Positions 24,249-32,219 of a DNA stretch of 42,572 nucleotides are shown one piece after another. Position numbers and translations under genes: made by a program. The stretch covers positions 1 through 42,572 of the IMG/VR virus record IMGVR_UViG_3300038557_000058. One strand, written 5' to 3'. How positions within the stretch are numbered: position 1 is the stretch's first letter; every line of letters starts with the position of its first letter. Below the pieces are notes generated by a model that was not told the DNA's origin, searched no databases, and worked only from the letters and a program-made list of their open reading frames with translations. This DNA comes from a virus.

Positions 24249-25466
24249 TCAGGGAGTGGGTGCGGGCTCAGGAGCCGGGGCGCGGTTGCCAGCGATGTTC
24301 GCGGCGGCGGCGCGCGTGTCTCCGCCGGGCACGGCGTTCAGCCGGATGCGGCGGCGGGCTTCGTTGGGCGTCATAATCCCGCCATCCACCATCTGGCGCA
24401 GGAATTCGCCGGTGGCCTTTGTGTCGGCGCGGAGGATGGCCTGCGTGTCGATCTCGAAGAATTGGCCGGCGGCGCGCTCGCGCGGGGTCAGCAGGTCTCG
24501 ACCCAGGGTCAGCTCCCACCGGCGCCCCCAGGGGCCCAGCGTGTGAACGGCATGGCCGGAGAAGAAAGCCTCGGCGCTCGCATAGGTGGGCGCCTTGTCG
24601 CTGGCGCCGATCATCTGCGGGAAGACGCGAAAGGCGCGGCAGATCTCCTCGACCTGCTGGCGCCGGGTCTCCATCATCTGCTGGCTGGCGAAGTTGAGGT
24701 CGAACTGCTGGAACTTCGCCCCATGGCCCAGGACGGCGATGCCGCCGCTGTTCAGCCCGGTGTGGGCCTTCTGCCAGTTCAGGCGCAGCTCGTCGGCCTT
24801 GGCCTGGGTGATCGGGCCGTCCACCACCAGCGCGCCGCTCGGCGTGCCGCCTTTGCCGAAGTGCCCGGCCTGCGTCCATTCAATCGCGGCGCTGAGGCCG
24901 ATGGATTCGCGGGCGAGCTTGACGATTTCGAGACCCACCACGCCATCCCAGGACGGGCCGCGCAGGTGGAACATGTCCTCGATGCCGACCAGGCGGCTTT
25001 GACCACCCGGCAGCGTGACGCGGTACTCGATGCTCCAGTCGTCCAGCTGGCGGGACTGGACCCAGGCCGGCAGCAGCGGCAGCAGGGCCAGCGGCTGGCC
25101 GCGGATGCCGCGCTGGATCAGGGCGTAGCCGTTGCCGGTCAGCGCGGCGTGCATGGTCAGCGTCTCGGAGAACTCCTGCCAGGTCATCCAGCCATTGGGC
25201 TCTTCCAGCAGGAAGCCGGCCTGGCTGCCGGGGATGGGCTCGGAGCCTTCCGGCGTGCGCTGGCGCAGCGCGGCCGGAAGGGCGCCGATGCCCTCAGCGA
25301 TCACGCGCACGCAGGCCAGCACCACCGAGACCTGCATGGCCTGCATGTGCGAGAGCGGAATGCCCGCCTTGGTCGGCATGCCGCCCGAGAGCATCCAGAG
25401 CAGGTCATCCGCGAAGGACTGCCGGACGAAGCCGAGGCGCGCGGCGATGCGATTGATCAGCGTCAT
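24249..25466 (-). CDS. Portal protein, HK97 family
   Basis: This 405-aa protein forms the dodecameric DNA channel. Family marks include VSVVLACVRVIAEGIGALPA, LTMHAALTGNGYALIQRG, IEDMFHLRG, WQKAHTGLNSGGIAVLGHG and RVFPQMIGASDKAPTYASAE. A C-terminal MTPNEARRRI and an Ala/Pro-rich tail follow. I use ATG 25466, preceded by GAGGGAG; the longer frame overlaps the terminase gene and lacks a site. It lies 10 nt after the terminase stop. Confidence 0.93.
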   Translation of the reverse strand: MTLINRIAARLGFVRQSFADDLLWMLSGGMPTKAGIPLSHMQAMQVSVVLACVRVIAEGIGALPAALRQRTPEGSEPIPGSQAGFLLEEPNGWMTWQEFSETLTMHAALTGNGYALIQRGIRGQPLALLPLLPAWVQSRQLDDWSIEYRVTLPGGQSRLVGIEDMFHLRGPSWDGVVGLEIVKLARESIGLSAAIEWTQAGHFGKGGTPSGALVVDGPITQAKADELRLNWQKAHTGLNSGGIAVLGHGAKFQQFDLNFASQQMMETRRQQVEEICRAFRVFPQMIGASDKAPTYASAEAFFSGHAVHTLGPWGRRWELTLGRDLLTPRERAAGQFFEIDTQAILRADTKATGEFLRQMVDGGIMTPNEARRRIRLNAVPGGDTRAAAANIAGNRAPAPEPAPTP

Positions 25467-25476
25467 CCGCGCTCCC

Positions 25477-27300
25477 TCACAAGAAAACTTGGTCAGCGCC
25501 GGACAGCTCTGGCTCACTGGCCGTAGCCGCCCCCACCGCCATCGCCAGCGCGATCAGCGCGTCAATCCGGTTCACCGCCCGCCGCTTGCTGAACCAGGCA
25601 TTGCCGAATGGGTCGCTCTCCATGCCGGCCGACATCATCGCCGAGATCAGCACCGGAGACCGGCGGAAGCGGATGCGGCGCTCGAGGATGAGCTGCTCCA
25701 GCGCAAGCTTGCTGCCCGGCATCCAGAGACCGGACTGCGCGCCCTTCTTCTTCCCGCCCTGTGGGTGCTCGACCTCGGGCAGAGCCACGCCGAGCACGTC
25801 CATCTCGGGGGCAAAGTGCTTGCGGAAGCCGTAGCTGTCATAGGCCAGAGCCCGAATCTCGAAGACACCCACCAGCTCGGCCAGGCGCGCGGCCACGAAG
25901 TCGAAGCGGACCATCCGGCCGGGTGCGGCGTTCAGCCACCCGTCCTTCACCCACAGGTCATAGGGCGCATTGTCCCGGAGAGACCGCTCCATCAGCGTGT
26001 CGCCGGGCGTCCAGGCTTCCACCCAAGCATCGAAGGTCGGCAGGCTGGCCAGCGTGCCATCCTCGCGCGGCATTTGGACCGTGCCGGTCGGCACGACGAA
26101 GCCCATGGCCGTGAGATCCTGCGTCGCCGAGAGATCCACGCCGATGAAGACCGGGCTGCCCGCGTGCTCGCTCTCGGGCTCGTATTCGGCCAGGCAGGCT
26201 TCCAGCGCCGGCCGCGCCATCCAAGCCGTGTCGGCCTCGGTCCACTGGCAGAAGTGCAGCCTGAGAATGTTGTTCAGTTTGCCCGGGATGGCCTTCGCCT
26301 GCCGGACCACGCCGGCGAGGTAGTCATTCTGCACCGTCACGCCCAGCAGCGGGTTCGCCTTGACCCAGCACGCCGGGCTCTCCAGCGGATCATCGCCCGG
26401 GTCGAGCGCGCACACGAAGCCGAAGGCCTCGTCATCCAGCGCCTCGCCCACATAGGTGAAGGCCTCATCAGGCTCGCGCGTCCCGGCCGAGACCCTGACC
26501 GCGTGCTGGTGCTCCTGCCAGCAGACCGTCTGCCGGTCGGAGCCGCTGTTGGTCGCCATGAGCAGCATCGGCTGGCGGCGCCATTTGAAGCCGCGCTCCA
26601 ACATCTCCAGCAGGGTGCCGTTGCGGTGCTCGTGAACCTCATCCACCAGCGCGCAGCTGGGGCGCGGGCCTGACTGGCCATCGTCGGAGCTGATCGGCCG
26701 GAAGAAGCTGCCCGACTTCAGGTCCGCCAGGTTCCAGACCGGGTTTCCACCGGAAGGGGTGAGTCGCGCGGCCAGGGCCGGCGACTGCTCGTACATGGCC
26801 ACCGCGTCGCGGAACAGGACCATGGCCTGCTCCTTCTTGGACGCCGCGGCATAGACCTCGGCCCGGTCCTCGCCATCGGCCAGCAGGCACCACATGCCGA
26901 TGCCGGCCAGGAGCGGAGACTTCCCGTTGCCCTTGGCGATCTCGATGTAGGCCCGGCGGAAGCGCCGCGAGCCGTCCGCCCGCTTCCAGCCGAAGATGCT
27001 GCCGACGATGAACTGCTGCGACGGGTGAAGCTCGAACGGCCGCCCCTCGAACTGCCCGCCATTCAGGCGCAGCACGTCGCGAAAGAAGCCGAGCGCCTTC
27101 TGCGCCGATGCCAGATCCCAGGTCAGTCCGCGCGCATTGCCCTGCTTCAGGTCATCCAGATGCCGGCGGCAGGCGTTGCGGACATGCGGGCCGGCGATAA
27201 TGCGGCCGGCCACCACGTCGCGGGCATAGGCCGTTGCAGCGTCGGCGGGTTGCTTAGAAGTAGGCGGCGGCTGGGTTTGCCGCCTCGGTCTCGCCGCCAT
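25477..27300 (-). CDS. Terminase large subunit
   Basis: This 607-aa packaging motor belongs to the Terminase_1 type. The ATPase domain has a Walker A-like EIAKGNGKS at about residues 120-128 and Walker B LVDEVHEH with D220-E221. The nuclease domain shows FIGVDLSATQDL, a YDSYGF strand and a C-terminal VNRIDALIALAMA acidic site. It pumps DNA into the head and cuts concatemers. AAGGTG lies 8 nt before ATG 27300, inside the small-subunit gene, which it overlaps by 47 nt. Confidence 0.95.
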   Translation of the reverse strand: MAARPRRQTQPPPTSKQPADAATAYARDVVAGRIIAGPHVRNACRRHLDDLKQGNARGLTWDLASAQKALGFFRDVLRLNGGQFEGRPFELHPSQQFIVGSIFGWKRADGSRRFRRAYIEIAKGNGKSPLLAGIGMWCLLADGEDRAEVYAAASKKEQAMVLFRDAVAMYEQSPALAARLTPSGGNPVWNLADLKSGSFFRPISSDDGQSGPRPSCALVDEVHEHRNGTLLEMLERGFKWRRQPMLLMATNSGSDRQTVCWQEHQHAVRVSAGTREPDEAFTYVGEALDDEAFGFVCALDPGDDPLESPACWVKANPLLGVTVQNDYLAGVVRQAKAIPGKLNNILRLHFCQWTEADTAWMARPALEACLAEYEPESEHAGSPVFIGVDLSATQDLTAMGFVVPTGTVQMPREDGTLASLPTFDAWVEAWTPGDTLMERSLRDNAPYDLWVKDGWLNAAPGRMVRFDFVAARLAELVGVFEIRALAYDSYGFRKHFAPEMDVLGVALPEVEHPQGGKKKGAQSGLWMPGSKLALEQLILERRIRFRRSPVLISAMMSAGMESDPFGNAWFSKRRAVNRIDALIALAMAVGAATASEPELSGADQVFL

Positions 27301-27721
27301 CCGATTTCACCTTGCTGCGCGCCGCGGGGGTCAGCCCGAACTCGATCAGGTAGGCCCGAAAGCGCCGGTCTGCGTCGGAAAGCATGGCCACTTCAGGGCG
27401 AGGCCGGACGATGGTACCGCCGGCTTCAGTCTTGCTCTCGTAGGTCCGCCCACCATCAGCGATGGCCTGCCCGAGATCCACAATGTCCGCGTAAAGCTCG
27501 GCCAGGCGCTCCAGAGCAAAGCCGTCCGCCTGGGTCAGAACCCCCATCCGATCGAGGATCGTGCAGAGCCGACCCCATGCCAGTCGCGCGCCCTCAGATA
27601 CATGCGCGGGCGGGCTCGGAAGCTCGCGGGGCGGCTTGGGCTCGCCTTTGTTCACAGCCCGCTTCCCAGGATTGCCCTGGACTAGCTTCAGGTGGGTCGG
27701 GGTCGGTCTACGGCCCGCCAT
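27254..27721 (-). CDS. Terminase small subunit, P27 family
   Basis: This 155-aa protein has the P27/Terminase_4 hallmarks: AGRRPTPTHLKLVQGNPGKR at the start, then LPSPPAHVSEGARLAWGRL and helix ALERLAELYADIVDLGQAI, ending with YLIEFGLTPAARSKV. It recognises the packaging site and loads the large subunit. An AAAGGG site precedes ATG 27721. Its end overlaps the large-subunit start, so the two are coupled. Confidence 0.93.
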   Translation of the reverse strand: MAGRRPTPTHLKLVQGNPGKRAVNKGEPKPPRELPSPPAHVSEGARLAWGRLCTILDRMGVLTQADGFALERLAELYADIVDLGQAIADGGRTYESKTEAGGTIVRPRPEVAMLSDADRRFRAYLIEFGLTPAARSKVKSDGGETEAANPAAAYF

Positions 27722-27810
27722 GAGGGTTTTACCCTTTCATTTCGCGGCGCTGTGCGGGAAGGCCCACATACGGTCTGGCCTCCCAGCCCCCAGAGATTGA
27801 GGCCCCCCCC

Positions 27811-28104
27811 CTACCCCTCGGCGAGGGGCCAGCCGTCCGCGTCACAGCCCCGTTGAGGCCCGCCGCGACGATGGCCGAACCCGCCGTCCCGCTGCGCCGT
27901 CTTGCGGCTGTGGCAGGGCTGGCAGAGGCCTTGAAGGTTGGACTGGTCGAGGGCGGCGCCACCAGCCGCCATGGGCCGGATGTGATCAACGTGGGTCGCG
28001 CGGTTCGTGCATAGCGGAGTGGCGCAGCGGTGCTGGACGCGAGCCAGGGCGGCTGCTCGGGCGGCACGCCATGCGGGCGAGGCGTAGAACCGGTTGCCAG
28101 GCAT
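27811..28104 (-). CDS. HNH endonuclease, packaging-associated
   Basis: This 97-aa protein is a complete small HNH nuclease. It begins FYASPAWRAARAAALAR and then has CATPLCTNRATHVDHIRPMA (the first zinc Cys pair and the catalytic H-D-H). SNLQGLCQPCHSRKT carries the second Cys pair and the final His. HNH proteins beside P27/HK97 terminases are known to help specific DNA cleavage by the packaging motor. It is ATGA-coupled to the NusG-like gene upstream and lies 90 nt before terS. Confidence 0.92.
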   Translation of the reverse strand: MPGNRFYASPAWRAARAAALARVQHRCATPLCTNRATHVDHIRPMAAGGAALDQSNLQGLCQPCHSRKTAQRDGGFGHRRGGPQRGCDADGWPLAEG

Positions 28105-28706
28105 CAGGCGCGCTCAACCCTGGTCGTGACCGTCTCGATCTGCGTCTCGCGCCCGAAGAGGCTCATCAGCAGCGCCACCCGATCATTGCGATGCCAGAGA
28201 CACACACCTTCGAACCCAGCCCATGGGCCCTTGGTGACCCGGAGGCGCTTGCCCGTGAGCTTGGCCTGCGCATGGGCGAGAAACTCGGCATTGAGCGCGG
28301 TCGCGTTGTCGGCGATGGCGTGGATCAGATCCAGCGGGAGCGCAGTGGGCCGGGACTTGTGCGGACCGAGGAGGCCGCGCACCCCCTTGGTGCCGAGGAT
28401 GGGTGGCCAGTTGTCGTGCTGCCGATCAAAGCGCACGAAGACGTAGCCCGGAAACATGGGCACTTCGACGCGGATGATCTTGCGGTTCTTGACCCGGCGC
28501 TCGAAGACCATCGGGAGGAAGGTGGCGAAGGACTGGTTGCCCAGCTCTTCCTCGGCGATAGCTTCCTGGTTGTGGTGGGTTTCGGCGCAGTACCACTCGC
28601 CGCCATGGCTACCGCAGGACACGGTGCATTTCTGCGGCCGGCCCTGCTCTGCATCGGGTGATAGCGGCATGGAATTCGCGTGGTCAAGCGTTTCGTCAAT
28701 GGGCAC
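28104..28706 (-). CDS. Phage NusG/RfaH-like transcription elongation factor
   Basis: This 200-aa protein has a NusG N-terminal (NGN) domain from about residue 37: EWYCAETHHNQEAIAEEEL, then FLPMVFERRVKNRKIIRVEV and PMFPGYVFVRFD. A KOW-type domain follows near 155-180 (GKRLRVTKGPWAGFEGV). Such proteins bind RNA polymerase and promote elongation through terminators. I use GTG 28706, which has GGGAGG 8 nt upstream. It heads the packaging/structural operon, so a role in late-gene antitermination is likely but inferred. Confidence 0.85.
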   Translation of the reverse strand: MPIDETLDHANSMPLSPDAEQGRPQKCTVSCGSHGGEWYCAETHHNQEAIAEEELGNQSFATFLPMVFERRVKNRKIIRVEVPMFPGYVFVRFDRQHDNWPPILGTKGVRGLLGPHKSRPTALPLDLIHAIADNATALNAEFLAHAQAKLTGKRLRVTKGPWAGFEGVCLWHRNDRVALLMSLFGRETQIETVTTRVERA

Positions 28707-29019
28707 GTCTTGCACCTCCCACCACCAGCGCGCGTTCGTCTTTCTTCAGATGATGGGGCAGAGCCCCCTTATGGGGGGCGCTCTCGCCCCAGGGGGGTAT
28801 ATAGGGGGGAACTTCCGCAAAGACTTCCGCAGAGACTTCCGCAAGCGCAAACCCAGGAAATCCGCCACGTTCGGCGAGGCGTGCGGAGGTTCCGAAAAGA
28901 GCGCGCAAACCAACCTCCGCAGAGTTCCGTTTCTCGTTGTTCTTCAATGGCATGGACGTGCGGAAGTCCGTTTTTGCGGAAGTCTGCGGAAGTCCGTTGC
29001 GGAAGTCTGTAAGGGTCAT
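28696..29019 (-). CDS. Short frame through the iteron region, possibly translated
   Basis: This 107-codon frame starts at ATG 29019, overlapping the ATPase stop as ATGA behind GGAGGA, and ends 11 nt inside the NusG-like gene. The couplings favour translation. However, much of the sequence is the DNA repeat read as protein (LTDFRNGLPQTSAKTDFR and ALAEVSAEVFAEVPP), and the rest has no recognisable fold. It may be a leader whose real role is to carry the repeats and couple NusG translation. Confidence 0.45.
   Translation of the reverse strand: MTLTDFRNGLPQTSAKTDFRTSMPLKNNEKRNSAEVGLRALFGTSARLAERGGFPGFALAEVSAEVFAEVPPYIPPWGESAPHKGALPHHLKKDERALVVGGARRAH
28755..28809. other. G-run cluster with a 6-bp hairpin upstream of the NusG-like gene
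   Basis: On the plus strand there are runs of G at 28755-28758 (4), 28773-28778 (6), 28792-28797 (6) and 28804-28809 (6), the last two separated by TATATA. GGGGCG (28775-28780) can also pair with CGCCCC (28785-28790) around CTCT. It adjoins the iterons and could form a quadruplex or a cruciform. Confidence 0.5.
28811..29006. repeat. Two opposed clusters of a 9-bp iteron, candidate replication origin
   Basis: ACTTCCGCA occurs at 28811-28819, 28823-28831 and 28835-28843 with an exact 12-nt period. Its reverse complement TGCGGAAGT occurs at 28959-28967, 28975-28983, 28985-28993 and 28998-29006. Variant copies (TGCGGAGGT at 28882, ACCTCCGCA at 28913) lie between, and 28928-28950 is relatively AT-rich. 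The cluster directly follows the helicase-like ATPase gene, as expected for an origin or for the sites of a replication initiator. Confidence 0.75.
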
Positions 29020-30152
29020 CATTCCTCCGGTCGGAGCCATTTCTTCACCTTCAAACCCTTCAACTTGGCGCGCTCGTCGGCGACCTCGACGGACAGAAAA
29101 CCACCAACCAGCCACTGCTCGATCTGGCGCTGCACGGCGCGCGCGGAGAGCCCCAGGTTGACCTCCGCCCATAGGGGTAGGAAGCGCCCGTCCTTCTTCG
29201 TCTGCGGCGCCATGCTCCATGGCTTCACAGCTCTCCATGCCGCGTCGATCTCGGTGAAGAGCTTCTCGATGTCGGGCCAATCCAGGGTGGCGCGTGATCT
29301 GTCGGCGCCGTCCACATCGAACATCCCCTCACGCCAGCCGAGGGTGATGTCCGCCTCCCTGGGTGCGTAGTTCGCCTTCATGCGGGCGAGCTTGCGCTGG
29401 TCGGGGTTGGCGTCCTCGCCATCCTGCCGGGAGAGGTAAAGGCGGGAGCGAACGGTGTTTGACCAGGCCGTGCTGCCGCCCGTACCAGCGCCGCTGGAGA
29501 TGCCTGCGGCCGATGGGTGGCCGCATGCCACCACCGCGCACTGGAACTCCCGTGCGAGCACGCCGAAGGTGCCTTGGACGAATTGCCGAACCTGGGTCCG
29601 GTCAAGCTCGTTGCCGCCGAAGAAGTCGGCGATGGTGTCCAGGACGATCAGCTTCGGCCGCCAGAGCGCGCATTGCCGGCGCAGCTCGGCGAAGGCTTGT
29701 GTCGTTTCACCAGAGGCGCCGCGGTCAGGCCAGTGCATGAGCACGTTGTCTTCGCCGACGCGGGAGATGAGCCGCATGTTCTCGAGGTTGCTGTTGCTGA
29801 CCCCCAGCGCGGCATTGATGCTGTCCTGGCGGCGGTGCAGCTCCTCCTCGTCATCCTCGCACATCAGGCCGATGGCGCGGCCAGGGCTGACGTCCAGGCC
29901 CAGCCAGGGCAGCGCCAAGGCCACGCTGGTCATGAGCTGCTGGGCGATGAGGGACTTGCCCACACCGCCATCGCCATAGAGCGCGGTGACGACGCCGATC
30001 GGGATCCAGTCGGGCACGAGCCACTGCCTGGCGCGCGCGGGCTCGGTCCAGCTACGCGGGTCGATGACATCCCAAGGCTCCGGCGCGTTGGGCGTCTGGG
30101 CGCCGAATTGGCGGGCGCGGAGCGCTGCGTAGGAATCGACCGCATCAGCCAT
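29019..30152 (-). CDS. RepA/DnaB-type replicative ATPase (AAA_25-like)
   Basis: This 377-aa protein is a RecA-fold ATPase. Walker A GDGGVGKS is at residues 60-67, with GLMCEDDEEELHRRQ and Walker B LIVLDTIADFFGG following. The motif GHPSAAGISSGAGTGGSTAW and SRLYLSR is typical of RepA-type hexameric helicases. The last about 70 residues look like a winged helix (NLGLSARAVQRQIEQWLVGG). It probably unwinds or remodels the phage origin, and the iterons follow directly. It overlaps the preceding gene by 8 nt. Confidence 0.87.
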   Translation of the reverse strand: MADAVDSYAALRARQFGAQTPNAPEPWDVIDPRSWTEPARARQWLVPDWIPIGVVTALYGDGGVGKSLIAQQLMTSVALALPWLGLDVSPGRAIGLMCEDDEEELHRRQDSINAALGVSNSNLENMRLISRVGEDNVLMHWPDRGASGETTQAFAELRRQCALWRPKLIVLDTIADFFGGNELDRTQVRQFVQGTFGVLAREFQCAVVACGHPSAAGISSGAGTGGSTAWSNTVRSRLYLSRQDGEDANPDQRKLARMKANYAPREADITLGWREGMFDVDGADRSRATLDWPDIEKLFTEIDAAWRAVKPWSMAPQTKKDGRFLPLWAEVNLGLSARAVQRQIEQWLVGGFLSVEVADERAKLKGLKVKKWLRPEE

Positions 30153-30693
30153 GCCGGCGCCCCCTCTGGGCGAAGCGCTGGTCCCGCACGAAGCGCTCGG
30201 CCTCTGCGTTCAGCAGTTGCCTGAGCTCAGGCCACACGAAGCAGCGGCCGGCTTCGTCATTCATCCGGCGTAGCTCGGTCATCAGATCCTCAGGTGGGGC
30301 CCATTGGGCTAGCATGGGGGCGAGCGCCTGGCGCATCCGGGAGGCGAGCAGGGCGCGCTGCATGCTCTCCCGCGCGATCGCCTGGTCGAGCAGCGTGGCG
30401 GCGAAGGATAGGTCGCTGATCGCGCGCTCAGCTGCCGTGGCGCTACGGCGCCATTCGGTGGGCTCGCGGTCGAACATCTGGCCGTAGATGACGGCGAGGG
30501 AGAGCAGCGCATCCTCATAGCCGATCAGGCCCTGCAGCACCGCGCGCGCCGCGTGATGCGGGAAGGGGCGCGGCAAATCACCACGGCCGCGGCGTGTGCG
30601 CTCGATGCGCGAGAAGGTGAAGGCCAGCTCGACCGGGCGCGACATGTCGCAACGCCTGGCGGCATGGAGGAGGTTCTGCGGACTCGCGCTCAT
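30145..30693 (-). CDS. Helical early phage protein, unknown (replication context)
   Basis: This 182-aa all-helical protein has a basic N-terminus (FSRIERTRRGRGDLPRPF) followed by HHAARAVLQGLIGYEDALL and long Ala/Arg/Leu helices. It lies between a RuvC-like resolvase and the replicative ATPase, with ATGA overlap upstream and 8-nt overlap downstream. A helicase-loader or DNA-binding role would fit, but nothing in the sequence proves it. Confidence 0.62.
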   Translation of the reverse strand: MSASPQNLLHAARRCDMSRPVELAFTFSRIERTRRGRGDLPRPFPHHAARAVLQGLIGYEDALLSLAVIYGQMFDREPTEWRRSATAAERAISDLSFAATLLDQAIARESMQRALLASRMRQALAPMLAQWAPPEDLMTELRRMNDEAGRCFVWPELRQLLNAEAERFVRDQRFAQRGRRHG

Positions 30694-31202
30694 GCAGCCA
30701 CCCGCCCGCCGGTGGTGGCCTTTTCGACGGCCAGCCAGGTCAACACAGCGTCGGCCGCGTCATGCGACTTCACGTCGAAGCCCTGGCCCTGCACCCAGGC
30801 GGTGACGTGCTGCTTCGCCTCGCCCTTGGGGAAACGGCCGGTGCCGATCATTGCCTTGCGGGCCGAGCTGGAGGCGACGCGCACCAGGGGGATGCTCATG
30901 TCGTAGGCCCAGAGCCCGGCGAGGGCCTGGAGCGATGTCAGCAGCTCGGCCGCGAGGGTCGAGCGGTGGTCACCGATGATGGCGGCCTCCAGCACGATGG
31001 CCGTGACCGCCTGGAATTCATCCTGCTGGTCGAGCCAGGTGCGAAGGGCCGCCATGCGCTGGATCGCGTCATCCCCACGCAGCACCACCCCGCCGAAGCG
31101 CGGGCGGTCACCGAAGCGGCCGAGGCAGAAGCCGACCGTGGATGCGAGATCCAGGGCCAGCACATTGCCGGTGGCGCTGCTGGGGATGCGCTGCACGCTC
31201 AT
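30690..31202 (-). CDS. RuvC-like Holliday-junction resolvase
   Basis: This 170-aa protein has the RNase-H/RuvC layout: VLALDLASTVGFCLG with Asp18, a second strand AIVLEAA with Glu72, and KSHDAADAVLTWLAVE with H147-D148-D151. SSARKAMIGTGRFPKGEAK is the basic helix seen in RuvC-like phage nucleases. It would resolve branched DNA during replication or before packaging. It is ATGA-coupled to its neighbours on both sides. Confidence 0.85.
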   Translation of the reverse strand: MSVQRIPSSATGNVLALDLASTVGFCLGRFGDRPRFGGVVLRGDDAIQRMAALRTWLDQQDEFQAVTAIVLEAAIIGDHRSTLAAELLTSLQALAGLWAYDMSIPLVRVASSSARKAMIGTGRFPKGEAKQHVTAWVQGQGFDVKSHDAADAVLTWLAVEKATTGGRVAA

Positions 31203-31822
31203 CAGGCCGCGGCACCCTCGGCGCGGCGACGGCCGCCACGGCCACGACGCTGGCCGGCGGCGACGGTCTCGCCCTTGCCCGGGTTCGACGCCTTCTCCTT
31301 CTTCGGCGGCTTGATCGCCTCGCCGGTCTCGGGCCGCTCGATCCCCCAGATCTCGGCCACCTGGGCCTGGCCATCATCCCAGCCGTCGCGGAACCGCTGC
31401 GACATCACACTGCCCGCCTGGTAGCGGTGGCTGGTGCTGGCGCGGCCGGCGAGACCCGCGGCGTGACCTTCGTTGTACGCCTCCGCCTCGGCGAGACCGG
31501 CGCGGGCCTGGTCATTGGGCTTGGGCGCGTCGTCGGAACCGAAGAGCTCGCTCTGCTGGCCGACCTTCATCTGCACCCAGCTCGAGTAGCGCAGCGCATC
31601 GCGCAGCAGCATCTCGGCATCCTCGGGCTCCATGGCGCGGAGCTTCAGCATGAGATCGAGGGCGCGCATGTTGCAGCCCATCGCCTCGAACCGGCCGCGG
31701 ATGGCGCGGAGCTTGGCGACGGAGCTATCCTTCTTCGACGTGGCGAGGCGCAGCTCGGTGAAGATCGACACGAAGTCGTTGGGGTTGAGCGCGTTGCTCG
31801 GGATGGGCTTGGTCTCGGTCAT
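31202..31822 (-). CDS. GapR/DUF2312-like plus RMF/CrpP-like two-domain protein
   Basis: This 206-aa protein appears to join two small domains. Residues about 30-95 (VAKLRAIRGRFEAMGCNMRA, then LDLMLKLRAMEPEDAEMLLR) resemble GapR/DUF2312-type helical DNA-binding proteins. Residues about 113-152 (AYNEGHAAGLAGRA, MSQRFRDGWDDGQ) match the GxxAGxxG...W..GW..GQ pattern of ribosome-modulation factor and CrpP. A very basic tail follows (GQRRGRGGRRR). Nucleic-acid binding is likely; the exact target is unknown. A GAGAGAG site precedes ATG 31822. Confidence 0.7.
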   Translation of the reverse strand: MTETKPIPSNALNPNDFVSIFTELRLATSKKDSSVAKLRAIRGRFEAMGCNMRALDLMLKLRAMEPEDAEMLLRDALRYSSWVQMKVGQQSELFGSDDAPKPNDQARAGLAEAEAYNEGHAAGLAGRASTSHRYQAGSVMSQRFRDGWDDGQAQVAEIWGIERPETGEAIKPPKKEKASNPGKGETVAAGQRRGRGGRRRAEGAAA

Positions 31823-31836
31823 GCTCTCTCTCGGGG

Positions 31837-32058
31837 TTAGCGCCGGCGGCGCGGGGTGAACGGGCGGCCGGGTGCCTGGCGCTTCGGTGCCAGCATCGAG
31901 GCGAGGCGGTTCACGGTTTCGGTGTGGGACGGCGCGAGGTTGCCGATGGTGATGGCGATGTCGTCCAGCGATCGGCCGGCAGCCTTCATGTCGCGAATGA
32001 GGCGCATCTCCTCGGCCGTGATGGGGCGCTCGCCGGGGATGACGGATTCGTGGGTCAT
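31837..32058 (-). CDS. Small HTH-like basic protein
   Basis: This 73-aa protein is probably DNA-binding: ITAEEMRLIRDMKAAGRSLD then DIAITIGNLAPSHTETVNRL looks like a helix-turn-helix of the GcrA/sigma-4 kind. An Arg-rich tail (TPRRRR) follows. The ATG overlaps the preceding stop as ATGA. It may be an early regulator; no close family is named. Confidence 0.62.
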   Translation of the reverse strand: MTHESVIPGERPITAEEMRLIRDMKAAGRSLDDIAITIGNLAPSHTETVNRLASMLAPKRQAPGRPFTPRRRR

Positions 32059-32219
32059 GCGGCCTCGCAGGACAGGACGATCAGCTCTTGCCCGTCGCGC
32101 ATGCCAGCACGGACCCAGGCCTCGGCCACGGCGCAGGAGCGCGCCAGGACCGTGCCCTCTTCGCAGCCGTCATAGCTGCCCGAACAGAGCGCAAAGGCGA
32201 GGAGGAAGGCGTGCATCAT
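32055..32219 (-). CDS. Small secreted Cys-rich peptide
   Basis: This 54-aa product has a short hydrophobic leader MMHAFLLAFALCSGS and Cys residues at about 12, 19, 29 and 51, suggesting a small exported disulfide-bonded protein. ATG 32219 overlaps the upstream stop (ATGA), and its own stop overlaps the next start. No family is recognised. Confidence 0.55.
   Translation of the reverse strand: MMHAFLLAFALCSGSYDGCEEGTVLARSCAVAEAWVRAGMRDGQELIVLSCEAA

Noticed and set aside
27801-27811. C-run before the HNH stop as a cos site
   Set aside because: A homopolymer run near terS is not evidence of a cohesive end; no inverted or terminase-binding repeats could be recognised.
28811-29006. CRISPR array
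   Set aside because: Repeats are 9 bp, irregularly spaced and in both orientations; there are no spacers of uniform length and no cas genes.
29019-29280. Upstream extension of the 28696 frame to 29280
   Set aside because: It is antisense-frame sequence of the ATPase gene; the coupled ATG at 29019 is the only supported start.
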